Source of the DNA: Cristatella mucedo
Lineage: Eukaryota > Bryozoa > Phylactolaemata > Cristatellidae
Direction: 5' to 3'
Length of the DNA: 64,000 nucleotides
Assembly: GCA_009760855.2 (NCBI GenBank)
Contig: WPIO01000094.1
Coordinates: 868,001-932,000 of the forward strand
Shown: piece after piece, positions 45,633 through 55,561 of the stretch
Layout of the letters: each line of letters begins with the position of its first letter
Numbering within the stretch: position 1 is the stretch's first letter
Notes under the pieces: model-generated
Database searches by the model: none
What the model saw: the letters and a program-made list of their open reading frames with translations, nothing else
Told to the model about the DNA's origin: nothing
Program-made: the position numbers and the translations under genes

Positions 45633-46425
45633 TAATAATAATAATAATGCACTTGATAAAGCGCCCTCGGAGAACTCTATCTCTTTCTAGGCGCTTTACA
45701 TTTGCTGCACATGGAAACGCGATTGAATGGGGAGTAATATCATGCTTGATAAACAACATGAATAACGTGGTTATGGGTGACATGCACAGGGTCAGCACGC
45801 AAGTGTGGTTAGTGGCAGCACGCACAGTGTCAGAACGCATAAGAACATGAAGGATGAATCAAAGGGACTCACTTAATGCTGTCCTAAATAGGTGTGATTT
45901 TAAGTTCTTTTTAAATGTGGTCAAGTCAAAGGATGTTCTGACGCAAGTCGCGAGTGAGTTCCAGGCTTTGGGAGCATACGAACTAAATGCACGGTCTCCA
46001 AGGGATTTGAGGTTTGTACGAGGTATTGGTAAACTGTTGGATTCTGAAAAGCGGGTGGTACGATGGTTGGCCTGGTGGGGGAGTATATCTGAAAGATAGG
46101 CTGGAGCCAAAGAATGCTAGTAAGTTCCAGTCTGGCTTCAGAGCAAATCACTCCACAGAGTCAGCATTGCTTCGGGTTTACAACCGTACTTAGGAATGCA
46201 GACATGGTTAGAGTTTATCTGCTTGTTTTGCTCGATCTTTCATCAGCTTTAGGTACTATCGATCACCAAGTTCTTCTCGAGCACCTCTCATCTCGCCTGG
46301 GCATCACTGCCGATCAAGGCCAATTTTAGCAATGTTATGTAGCTAAAAGTAGGCAGTCTTGATTGTGTAGCTGATGTGGTCGTCTAACGAAAGGTCACTT
46401 TGGAACATCACAACAAGATTTTTTG
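45633..46425 (-). mobile_element. Rearranged CR1 insertion with inverted middle segment
   Basis: 45633-46116 is a minus-strand CR1 3' part. 46117-46310 is plus-strand reverse-transcriptase N-terminal sequence (AGTTCCAGTCTGGCTTCAGA, FRANHSTESALLR). 46311-46425 is minus-strand again (GCAATGTTATGTAGCTAAAA). The inverted 5' segment resembles twin priming. Confidence 0.85.
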
Positions 46426-47294
46426 CAGACACGTTACCAACCCTTCTACCATACGCTGAGTCTGCATAAGATTTGTTAGCAGCATCGGTTGGATTGGTGG
46501 GATTCATCACATTAGTTATCTCATTATAACCCACGTTTAGGTCATATCCTACCAAAACCGACTTTACAATTATATCTCGTTTCACAGCTCCATACTTAAC
46601 GCAAAAGTTATCACCTAAAGTAAAAGGATTAGTAGAAGTCGAGTTCCAATGAGGACGCTATAGCGTATCCTTCCATATTCAAATCTCCAGTCATCATGTT
46701 ATTTATTGAATTTGGAATCAAGTTGACTTTTAAAAATTACATAATTAGAATTAACAGCAGTGTGAAAACGTTGGTTAATCTTTTACCTGGGCCATCAATC
46801 GTAGATGCAGACAATAGCAATATATTCTCCTTTCCTGAGCATTCTATATTATAAATTTGGACTTAAGCTTTATTGACTACTTCTAATTCTAGTAGAACTA
46901 GTCTCTTAAATCTATATTTATCAGGTTCTCTAATGGTTTGTACGCGAATTTTTTTAACGTTAAAGCTAACACCGTATCCCTTTCCTTTCTTACTTTTGAA
47001 TCTGTTATGTTCAGATATTAGATCAAACTCGAAATCTCAATGCTTTTATCCTGTAGAAGGTATAAAAAATAAGGATTCATTTATTGGAATATCAATTTCT
47101 TCTTCTGCGGGTATTCTAATTTTACCTGCAGAGATATGATCTTTTGGTTTATTAAACCAATTTAAACCAGGAATGCAGATTGTAAATTCACAGAATAAAC
47201 ATGCTTTCATTTCTACTATGTACAAACCTAGCAAGCATTGCGCTTCATATTATGGAAGTATCTTCAATCAAGCGTCTAGATCATAGGCGTTGTA
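46405..47294 (-). pseudogene. Fibre-like (tail-fibre motif) gene of the island
   Basis: The minus strand carries MTGDLNMEGYAI (about 46660-46698) and ITNVMNPTNPTDAANKSYAD (about 46455-46520). This is the MTGDLxM...I-N-x-P-x-x-x-DAxxKxY signature found in phage tail fibres and in fibre-like ORFs of Polinton/adintovirus-type elements. Upstream is a long frame without indels (FCEFTICIPGLNWFNKPKDH, AGKIRIPAEEEIDIPI, KKIRVQTIREPDKYRFKRLV, then AVNSNYVIFKSQLDSKFN) broken by TAA and TGA codons. It may be one gene or two. The protein would be a receptor-binding or surface fibre; this is inferred from the motif only. Confidence 0.65.
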
Positions 47295-47642
47295 CTTCTA
47301 CAAGTTTTTTAGACTCTCCATCTTGAATTATACCATCAGGCCTATCATGATAACATTCATCTTTAGAGAAGCAATTATTAGAGTTAGCTAAGATACTTTT
47401 AAATTTCATGTCTAGTAACTTTTTGGTTATCGATCCAAATGTTTTCAAAAATGTCAGGGTTTTTTAATTCTAGAGTTCGATTGCTTATATATTTCTTAAC
47501 GTTTCTAAATACCATTCTTAAATCAATTTTCATCCACTTTTACATTTCCAAAGACTATATCGTTACCTAATATCGAATATACTTCAGATCCACCAATTTT
47601 TAATCTCATAAATTCTAACCATTCATCACTACCTTCCTCCAT
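47295..47642 (-). pseudogene. Unassigned island ORF
   Basis: ATG at 47642 starts MEEGSDEWLEFMRLKIGGSE, followed after frameshifts by RMVFRNVKKYISNRTLELK, NPDIFENIWIDNQKVTRHE and SILANSNNCFSKDECYHDRP. It sits 28 bp after the capsid gene's stop. No family was recognised. Confidence 0.45.
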
Positions 47643-47774
47643 TTATCTGCAATACAAAGTAGTTTAAATATTAATTAATGCGAATTTGAACTGCCGGTGA
47701 TTTCAATGCTTTGAAAGCAGCACCATCGCCATTAACGATGAGCTTGAGTTCCGTTTCAGAAATCATAACGTTAA

Positions 47775-49243
47775 TAATAATAACAATAATGCACTTGATA
47801 AAGCGCCCTCGGAGAACTTAATCTCTTTCTAGGCGCTTTACATTTGCTGCGAAGTGAAATGCAATTGAATGGTAAGTAAAAAAAATCATGCATGAAAAAC
47901 AAGCAAAATGAATAACATGGTTAGGGGTGACATGCACAGGGTCAGCATGCAAATGTGGTTAATGGCAGGATGCACGGTGTCGCACGCATAAGCACATCGA
48001 GGACGAATCACAGGGACCCACTAAATGCTGTTCTAAATAGGTGATTTTAAGTTCCTTTTAAATGTGGTCAGGTCAGGGGATGTTCTGATGCAGGTCGGGA
48101 GGGAGTTCCAGGCTTTGAGAGCATACGAACTAAATGCACGGTCTCCAAAGGATTCAAGGTTTGTACGAGGTATTTCTAGACTGTTGGATTCCGAAAAGCG
48201 GGTGGTACGATGCTTGGCCTGATGGGGTAGTACATCTGAGAGATAGGCTGGAGCCATAGAATGAAGGAACCTCAAAGTGAGCGACAAAACCTTGAAGTCA
48301 ATCCGTTGCTTGACTGGTAGCCAGTGCAGGTCGGCGAGAAGTGGAGTAATGTGGCAACTGCGACGCTCACGACAGACAAGCCTAGCTGCCGAGTTTTGCA
48401 CCAGCTGCAATCGCCTGATCGCACATGCTGGAAGGCCAGTAAGCAGTGAGTTACAGAAGTCGAGACGGGATGTCACGAATGCATGGACCAACTTGGACGT
48501 GGTAACCTTATCTAAACAAGCCCGAATTTTGGCAATGTTATGAAGCTGAAAATAGGCAGATTTGACCGTGGAGCTGATATGGTCGTCTAACGAGAGGTCG
48601 CTTTGGAATATGATGCCTAGATTTCGAGCTGATTCAACTGGAGATATGCTGGCAGAACCAATATTGAGAGTCAGCCTTTCCAATCTCTGAATCACACTGG
48701 GTTTGCCCATAACTAGTAAGTTAGTTTTATCATCGTTTAGTTTTAGAAAATTTGCTGCCATCCATGTGCGGATGTCATCAATGCATGCAGCAAGTGAGTT
48801 TAGAGAATTAGAGGTGCTCGAAGGCTGGGATGGATCAAAGCAAAGGTACAACTGAGTGTCATCCGCATAGAAGTGAAAGCCTAGATTGTGCTTGGCAATC
48901 ACATCAGCAAGAGGGAGAGTATAAACTGTGAAAAGAACCGGACCTAGCTCGGAGCCCTGAGGTACTCCATATTTTAGAGGTACTTCAGATGATCTTTGTC
49001 CTATCACGTCAATACTCTGGAGTATCCCACTGAGATAGGACCTGAACCACTGCAGAGCAGTGCCAGTGATGCCCAGGCGAGATGAGAGGTGCTCTAGAAG
49101 AACTTTGTGATCGATGGTATCAAAAGCTGCCGAAAGATCGAGCAAAACAAGCAGAGACACTCTACCCATGTCTGCATTCCTAAGTAGGTCGTTGTATACC
49201 CGAAGCAATGCTGACTCTGTGGAGTGATTAGCTCTAAAGCTAG
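47775..49243 (-). mobile_element. CR1-like LINE with reverse transcriptase, TSD ACGTTAA
   Basis: The best-preserved copy. An open minus frame (48033 to about 49240) reads [51 protein letters not shown], then the C-terminus, 3' UTR, tail and (AAT)n. The conserved reverse-transcriptase aspartates are present. It is 5'-truncated, so endonuclease and ORF1 are missing. Flanking ACGTTAA occurs at 47768-47774 and 49244-49250. The open frame extends a few codons into the island's sequence at its 5' end. Confidence 0.96.
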
Positions 49244-49427
49244 ACGTTAACTTTATATCCATTAGCAGTTGGATTAGCCCTATACTTGATAGCGACATCT
49301 AAGATGTTAGTATTCTTAAGCGATTCCACGTTGAATTTAAAGTCGATTACAAGGAAGTGGTGGTTTCTAACATAGTCAGAAAGTGTGATACCAGTTCCAG
49401 CTAGGTTGTCGCTCACACCTAATAAGA

Positions 49428-50368
49428 ATAATAATAATAATGTACTTGATAAAGCGCCCTCAGAGAACTTAATCTCTTTCTAGGCGCTTTACATTTGCTG
49501 CAAAGGGAAATGCAATTAAATGGTAAGTAAAATCATGCTTGACAAACAAACAAAATGAATAACATGGTTAGGGGTGACATGCACAGGGTCAGCGTGCAAA
49601 TGTGGTTATTGGCAGCATGCACAGTGTCAGCACGCATAAGCACATTAAGGACGAATCACAGGGACCCACTAAATGCTGTCCTAAATAGGTGTGTTTTTAA
49701 GTTCTTTTAAATGTGGTCAGGTCAGGAGATGTTCTGATGCAGGTCGGGAGAGAGTTCCAGGCTTTGGGAGCATACGAACTAAATGCACGGTCTCCAAAGG
49801 ATTTGATGTTTGCACGAGGTATTGGTAAACTGTTGGATTCCGAAAAGCGGGTGGTACGATGGTTGGCCTGGTGGGGGAGTAGATCTGAGAGATAGGCTGG
49901 AGCCAAAGAAGGAAGTGACCTAAAAGTGAGCAACAAAACCTTGAAGTCGATCCGTTGCTTGACTGGTAGCCAGTGCAGGTCGGCGAGACGTGGTGTGATG
50001 TGGCAACTGCGACGCTCACGACAGACAAGCCTAGCTGCAGAGTTTTGCACCAGCTGCAGTCGCCTGATCGCATATGCTGGTAGGCCAGTAAGCAGTGAGT
50101 TGCAGAAGTCGAGACGAGATGTCACGAATGCATGGACCAACTTAGACGTGGTATCCTTATCTAAAAAAGCCCGAATTTTTGCAATATTATGAAGCTGAAA
50201 ATAGGCAGATTTGACCGTGGAGCTGATATGGCCGTCTAACGAGAGGTTACTTTGGGATATGGCACCTAGATTTTGAGCTGATTCGACAGGAGATATGCTG
50301 GCACAGCCAATTTTGAGCGTCAACCTTCCCAATTTCTGAATCGCACTTGGTTTGCCCATAACTAGTAA
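49428..50368 (-). mobile_element. CR1-like LINE 3' half
   Basis: (AAT)n, tail, 3' UTR and an open C-terminal frame (49697-50359, starting MGKPSAIQKLGRLTLK). Inserted in the capsid-like gene. Right edge near CATAACTAGTAACT. Confidence 0.95.
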
Positions 50369-51449
50369 CTACTATTAACTATATATACTAGTAACTAGGA
50401 ACTAGTTCCTAAACTGATTGAAATCCGTGTAAGCCATAGACCATTGAGCTTTAGGAAAGTTGTATACGGGCATCAATTTTGGGTATTGGCTTCCACATAA
50501 TGCTATCCGTGTTAGTATGATTGAATACGTTATTGGCTGAGTAGCTAGCGTACTTATTCGTATTTTTAGATGCAACTATGAGCTATCTAACTTGTTCATC
50601 TTGTGCTTGAACGTTAAGCATATATGTTTGCTGAATGTCACAACAGTTCCAAAGTGCAGCATATTTATATCTCCAAATGTTCCTCTCGTTAGAGTGAGTT
50701 CAATGTTTTCGTTTTAAATGATCTCATCCATGTATGCTTAGAATTCTGAAATCCTATCCAAAGGCAGAATTTTACTGAAGACTTCGTTTGCTTAAGCTTG
50801 AACTCCTATTGCAAGCTTTCTCATTTTTCAACCTACATTGTCAGCAGCAGCACTAGCACAAACAGGATTAGTGTAAGCGGCTACAGTAACTCCATTACCT
50901 GCTGCATCTGCAGGAGGATAAGAATTTGAATCAGCAGCACCTTCATCCTTTTTCTGAAATGATGTCAATCCATCCCCTATTATAATTGTTGGGATATAAT
51001 GGCGTTTTTTAAAATTGTAGAAGTTACAGCCATTTCATGGTTGGTATTACAAGAATCAACTTCAACTCTTCCAATTCGCGACCGCGTTTGTTCGAAAAGC
51101 CAAGCAGTTCTATTACTAACGAGTGAAACATCACCATTAGCAGGTGTTTGATATCCAGCATCCCGTAGCATAGGCGTACCGGATGAGTGAGCTACAGCAC
51201 CCTTCCACACTTGTATACTTCCTTCTACCAATAGATAAGCGTCAGATAGTACGAATTAATCCGTATTCCTAGCTTCAACGGAGAACCTGACGTTTTTTCC
51301 ACGATTAATTGCAGTTTCCTGAATTCCATCAGCTTGAGGACACTCATAATACTGAATAGTATAGATTGATGCCAGAGGCAGTTCTCTATTGTCATTTGAA
51401 ATATCTTATCTACATCCAAATCCATTAATCCTACATAATAGTACTTAAA

Positions 51450-52072
51450 AATATGTATCTTATTTTTCTAATATATAAACCACCGCCAAGTCCACTTGTG
51501 GATACACCGCCTTTCTGTAGAACTGGAGAAGAAGTTCCATACTGAGGTCACGTCGATCACTCAACTTTTAGTTTTTTCAATATCGCTTCCGGTTCTTTCT
51601 TAGCCGCGCTCGTCATCGATCTGTCTCATTCTTTATACAATACAGGATCGCTTAACCTTCTTAACCTTTGTTCATAATCCACTCCTACTCTTTCTCTCTG
51701 TTTTTTCTTATATTCGTACTCTTCATCTTATATTTCTTGAACAATTCTTTTACGCTCTTCATTTGCCTTTTGTTCGTCATATTTTCGCTTTTGCTTTTCT
51801 TCATCTTTAGTGACTTTTGCAGCTTCCAATCTATTTTTAGTTGCTCTTGTTTCTTCAGCACTTTCAGCTTCTCCAACATTACTCGCAATACAAGTTCCAG
51901 TGTCAACCGATGTCAAGTGTGTCAACTGTTTTGCTGCTCTAGCAATTGTAGAGCCGTATTATTTACCAAAATGAACTGTCTTTTTTAGCCCACCGAGAAT
52001 AGCGTCACCAGCTCCAGCTCAAACGAGTGGTTTTCCAATACCTCAACGCACTTTAGTAAAGCCCACCTTCCT
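51450..52072 (-). pseudogene. Coiled-coil protein of the island
   Basis: One minus frame runs about 200 codons without an indel but with several TGA/TAA codons: AGAGDAILGGLKKTVHFGK, SNVGEAESAEETRATKNRLE, EEKQKRKYDEQKANEERKRI, YKKKQRERVGVDYEQRLRRL, SSPVLQKGGVSTSGLGGGLY. The central part is a long Lys/Glu/Arg coiled coil. It lies just upstream of the capsid-like gene in the same direction. No family was recognised; a minor virion or scaffold protein is possible. Confidence 0.5.
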
Positions 52073-52075
52073 CTC

Positions 52076-52500
52076 TATTACATTATTATTATTGTTATAT
52101 CGTTATATTATATTATTCTATTATGTATTATATTAATCCTTATCTAATTTCAACAGTGACTACAGTGTTGCCATTTGTAGCAACCTTTTTCCCCATTCTG
52201 ATCCGTTAAACTAAATAGGTAACTCGCTATTCCTTAACTGGTTAATAAGTTTGTTTTATGAAAACGTGCATTTCTAACGATGATGGAGGTTCCTCAAATA
52301 TCGGTTCAGACTGGGTTTTTTGACATGGTCAAGTGCGACGGGAGGGCGTGTTAAGAACCGCTTTAAACAGGTTTGAGGTTTCAACATCATTGAGTAAAAT
52401 ACACGTTTCTCTCCCTCTTCTTTCTCTCACACACTTTCCAGCAATTAACTTGACTCTAGCAGTAGCGGTATCACGTCAGCAAGGAGTAGATACGTTTGGG
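52076..52500. other. Right border region of the island, no gene
   Basis: AT-rich (ATT)n-like sequence at 52080-52140, then sequence of ordinary composition. No terminal repeat was recognised. Confidence 0.4.
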
Positions 52501-52504
52501 AATG

Positions 52505-52591
52505 TTGGTTTTTTGCAAAGGGCCAGAAGGTTTAGAAGGAGCCACAAGGATTTGATGCATTTACTCTTTACCTTGGGGCTTCTCGATTCTT

Positions 52592-52690
<99 letters not shown>

Positions 52691-52741
52691 GTGTCTCTCT
52701 GTGTCTCTCTGTCTCTCTCTGTCTCTGTCTCTGTCTCTCTG

Positions 52742-52831
<90 letters not shown>

Positions 52832-52856
52832 TCTCTTTCTCTCTGTCTCTCTCTAG
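52505..52856. repeat. (CT)n array within a repeat family
   Basis: The flank GGTTTTTTGCAAAGGGCC (from 52507) is shared with 34.2 and 57.7 kb. (CT)n runs 52593-52850 with TGTC interruptions. The downstream flank GACTCTAGCAGGCG is shared with 34372. Confidence 0.93.
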
Positions 52857-52880
52857 CAATGGCCTTGACTCTAGCAGGCG

Positions 52881-53539
52881 TAGTGAATTCGTTTGAAACC
52901 TGTGGCTTTAAACCAATTTTAAACAAACTGAAAAACCAGCCTCGGTTTTATTGGTTTTAAGCACCCAGTCACAGTGAGGAGTTGCCGCACACCGGGCGTC
53001 CCTGTTAGATACTCTCCATGGCACAAAAAGACAAGAACAAAGGTGGGCGCCCTGCCAGTGATGTATCTGTCCATTTTCCCGAGAAGTTTGAGTCGGAAGG
53101 ATTGAAGCTGTCTCGACTTCGAAGCCTATATTGTTCGTCCACTTGTGTAGATTCATGTCAAAAGATGAAGCAACATCTACTCAGCTGTAAAAAGAAGCGT
53201 GCAGGGATTGGAGGAATGCCGCCACAAGGATATTCTAAGCCACCCTCCAACCCCCTCGATACGATCGAACTTGACGGTTTTTCGCCGAAACGTTCGCCGA
53301 TGATTTTGCACACGTGAATATCGGCGATGGACCGGAAAACGTTCTCATCGGTGAGTTTGATGAATAAATCTTGTTAGAAGAAGACACGGTGGTTTTTTAG
53401 TAAGAACTAAACTAAATGAGCCACCAGCCAGAAGTAAGAGTGTCTTCGAAAACAAATAAAGAACCAATAAAACAGCAAAATGGTTTATACGGTTTTAAAC
53501 TACCCGCCAAAAATTAATTTGGTTTTAAATCAAACACTA
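52881..53539 (+). mobile_element. Short hAT element with BED-finger ORF and 8-bp TSD
   Basis: It begins TAGTGAATTCGTTTG and ends with the complement of TAGTGTTTGATTT; subterminal TTTAAACC/TTTAAAACC motifs occur at both ends. The flanking 8-mers AGCAGGCG (52873-52880) and AGCAAGCG (53540-53547) differ by one base. The related locus at 34372-34400 lacks the element and runs directly across the site. The element is 659 bp long. Confidence 0.8.
53018..53317 (+). CDS. BED-type zinc-finger fragment of a hAT transposase
   Basis: An open frame of 99 codons starts MAQKDKNKGGRPASDVSVHF, a GRPxSDVWxHF-like BED-finger start with Trp replaced by Ser. It continues to CQKMKQHLLSCKKK, with the paired His/Cys end of the finger. 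It then diverges; a shifted frame continues ADDFAHVNIGDGPENVLIG (about 53296-53365). There is no catalytic domain. It could bind the element's ends without cutting, but several finger positions are not clear, so it may be dead. Confidence 0.6.
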   Translation: MAQKDKNKGGRPASDVSVHFPEKFESEGLKLSRLRSLYCSSTCVDSCQKMKQHLLSCKKKRAGIGGMPPQGYSKPPSNPLDTIELDGFSPKRSPMILHT

Positions 53540-54049
53540 AGCAAGCGTTACCACCTCAAGCCTGGCTAGATATCTGATCGTCATAAGACAGGAGAGTCAT
53601 TCTGGTATCCCTGGTCATGTGCGCGTCTTAACATCTCGATTGTCTAGACTTCGTGGATGCAGCTACAGCTGCTCCAAGATCGGCCATCGACAATCGCTGC
53701 CGCGCATGCGTTCCGCTCGCTCAAAATTTTCGCTAAGCAATCCGCCTCAGCAGCCAGCCATAATGTTCAATCGCGATCTGAGATTACGGGCTGCCATCGA
53801 CGGTGGCTGGCGAGAAATCTCACTAGCTTCCTGGTTCGGTTTAGGCACGAAGCACGACTGTAATGTTATTCGGTTTCGGCTGGGCTACCAAAAACAGCCA
53901 TCGAGCGTCTGCAGCCGGTCATGAATGTGGCTGCAGTGTTGGTCAACAAATCCAAGAGATTCAGATTTAACGTCTCCCTTTGTGACTCATTTGGGCTGGC
54001 ACTGTAACGGGTTCATTAGCCAGCGGATACAGAGCAGAATTCTTACTCC

Positions 54050-54380
54050 CAACAAGGCCAGCCTTGAGTTGCATCCTTCACACCTAGTTAGACAGCTGCA
54101 CTAGTTTCAGCCTCCTTCCGCCCTCGGGTGCTTCATGGAAAATAAATTAGCTGTCTTAATTCCTTCTCCTAAAGACTGTTGATGACAGAAGCTTTTGCTC
54201 TGCAGGTCCTAGACTGTGGACCTGACTTCCACAGTTCTTACACAACGACATTTACTCTCCTGCTGTCGACTGTAGCGCATTGATTCCTTCGGCCCTGCAT
54301 TGCTAGTTCCATGCTACTCACTTCCTCGACTGCTCTCTTGACTAAAACTGATGCCTCAAACTTTCTCTTTGGTGTGTAAG
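54050..54380 (+). mobile_element. Second LINE family fragment
   Basis: Same sequence family as 9694-10090 (TTGCATCCTTCACACCTAGT, AGAAGCTTTTGCTCTGCAGG, TTCTTACACAACGAC), more decayed. Confidence 0.6.
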
Positions 54381-54439
54381 ATGAAGTCTTTCTGCTAGCA
54401 TGTGCACTCGAATCTCTGCTCAGGATTTGAACACACTGG

Positions 54440-54555
54440 AGAGGACTCTCCAAAGTACCACCCACACCAAGTCCTGCAGTGAGCTATCCTTTATTGCACA
54501 CAGCAAGCGGTGGTGATAGCTATTAAGGCTCTTCTGTGGCTCTATAAATAAACCT
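54440..54555 (+). mobile_element. SINE-B 3' part
   Basis: CCAAGTCCTGCAGTGAGC, TATCCTTTATTGCA, CAGCAAGCGGTGGTGATAGC, TTAAGGCTCTTCTGTGGCTC, TATAAATAAACC. Confidence 0.65.
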
Positions 54556-54878
54556 AACGAATCGGCTAACTTCATCTTTTCTATTTTGTGGATTTACAGA
54601 CAGAGCTATACCCGTCGTTATTGCTTCTATTGCTTACGCTGCAGCGAGCTGTAAAACACCTAAATATATAATAGATTATTTAAGGCAATATACAAACGAC
54701 TTATCGCTATTATAATTATCCTTACTGTCACGACGTTTCTCGACATCAATGCACAAAGGTCATTCATAGTGCATGTTGAAACTTTCGGCCGCCTGTACGA
54801 GTTGGACAGGGTAGGCTCATTTGTGGACATCGCAGCCTCAGTCGTTTTGGCCATCTTCAGGCCGATGCGCCTCTCTCT

Positions 54879-54966
54879 CAATCAGCCAATCAATGCACGA
54901 TGCTCGTCTCAATCAGCCAATCAATGCACGATGCTCGTCTCAATCAGCCAATCAATGCACGATGCT
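54879..54966. repeat. 31-bp tandem repeat, about 2.8 copies, with CCAAT
   Basis: Unit CAATCAGCCAATCAATGCAC plus GATGCTCGTCT. Each unit holds AGCCAATCA. Confidence 0.92.
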
Positions 54967-55099
54967 GCAACCCGGCTTAGTGAACCTAAGTAGACTCGAG
55001 TCGGTCGAACGAGCGTGCGACCCCGACAGTTAGCTGGCGACGATCACTGCTGCCATTTCTTACCATTAACGAATGCTATTCTACCAATTATTGGTTGGC

Positions 55100-55158
55100 T
55101 GACGCTAGGTATAATAATATATATTATTATATTATTATACCTGACGCTAGGTATAATA
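55100..55158. repeat. AT hairpin with flanking direct repeat
   Basis: CTGACGCTAGGTATAATAA occurs at about 55100 and 55141. Between them AGGTATAATAATATA can pair with TATATTATTATACCT-like sequence. Confidence 0.75.
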
Positions 55159-55245
55159 AAGATAATGACAATTGTACATATCGCCCTCAGAGAACTTAAA
55201 AATTTCTTTCTAGGTATTGTACATATGCAGTAAAGAAAACTACTG
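55159..55245 (-). mobile_element. Diverged CR1 tail
   Basis: CGCCCTCAGAGAACTTAAAA, TTTCTTTCTAGGTATTG, ATATGCAGTAAAGAAAAC: the tail complement with changes. Confidence 0.65.
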
Positions 55246-55561
55246 TGTACGAAGCCATATCAACTCCAGCCGGTGTCCATCCATCCATCCGCTGTCGATC
55301 GGAGCACCGCCGGCCGGGCCGCCGCGGCTAGGATTAGAAGCTACATTGCACGAGCCTCATGACCCAGCGAGGGGAGGGTCGTGAGGTCGGGTTCTGAAGC
55401 AGGAAGTCCTAAGGTTTTAGCTTCTAACAGGATGCGATAGCCTCCCCCGACGGATCCAAAGTGGCTGTGCGACTAGCTATGCTGCCGCACGGGTCGAGTG
55501 CTACTTGAACTGTACTTAATTACTGCGGCCATTCCAAGCCATATCCACTCCAGCCGGCGTT

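Larger units (their letters stand above)
47671..51425 (-). pseudogene. Capsid-like protein of Polinton/adintovirus type, split by two CR1s
   Basis: ATG at 51425 (MDLDVDKIFQMT). After a frameshift: LASIYTIQYYECPQADG, VRFSVEARNTD, SDAYLLVEGSIQVWKGAV, NGDVSLVSNRTAWLFEQT and RIGRVEVDSCNTNHE. Further on come LIVASKNTNKYASYS, FNHTNTDSIM and NFPKAQWSMAYTDFNQF (about 50430-50640). A CR1 (49428-50368) follows, then ITLSDYVRNHHFLVIDFKFN and AIKYRANPTANGYKV (49251-49428), a second CR1 (47775-49243), and the end MISETELKLIVNGDG to TAA at 47671. Block order and the C-terminal region match a capsid-like protein family found in many invertebrate Polinton-type elements. It would form the virion shell. Several stops and frameshifts. 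Confidence 0.68.
39609..52075. mobile_element. AT-rich Polinton/Maverick-like (adintovirus-like) island, decayed and interrupted
   Basis: Between two ordinary repeat regions lies about 12.5 kb of visibly AT-rich sequence with a gene content unlike the rest of the window: a protein-primed DNA polymerase B fragment, a capsid-like protein, a fibre-like protein with a DAANKSY motif and a coiled-coil protein. The combination matches the self-synthesising Polinton/Maverick transposons and their adintovirus relatives. No integrase, packaging ATPase or protease was recognised, and no terminal inverted repeats were found, so the limits are approximate. The left side abuts the tail of a CR1; the right side fades into AT-rich sequence. 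CR1 and SINE insertions account for about 4.4 kb of the interval. Confidence 0.75.

Noticed and set aside
45560-45640. Plus-strand ORF start MVTDNVTVAGPRRDQE as an island gene divergent from 45481
   Set aside because: The minus strand of the same bases reads as a beta-rich C-terminus (VTLSVTIQDFP) ending just before the next minus-strand gene, which fits the surrounding gene order better.
48277-48543. Plus-strand ORF MSDKTLKSIRCLTGSQ, repeated at many loci
   Set aside because: It is the antisense shadow of the CR1 reverse-transcriptase C-terminus in every copy.
39663-52072. Alternative genetic code in the island (TAA/TAG as Gln, TGA as Trp)
   Set aside because: Some stops would fit this, but the polymerase fragment has several true frameshifts, one TAG stands where the family has Trp, and several TGA codons fit Arg (from CGA) better. 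Decay by transitions explains all of them.
52333-52960. Leu/Ser and Arg/Glu ORFs across (CT)n arrays
   Set aside because: Dinucleotide repeats are open in all frames; no protein family is implied. The same applies at 24.6, 32.5 and 57.8 kb.
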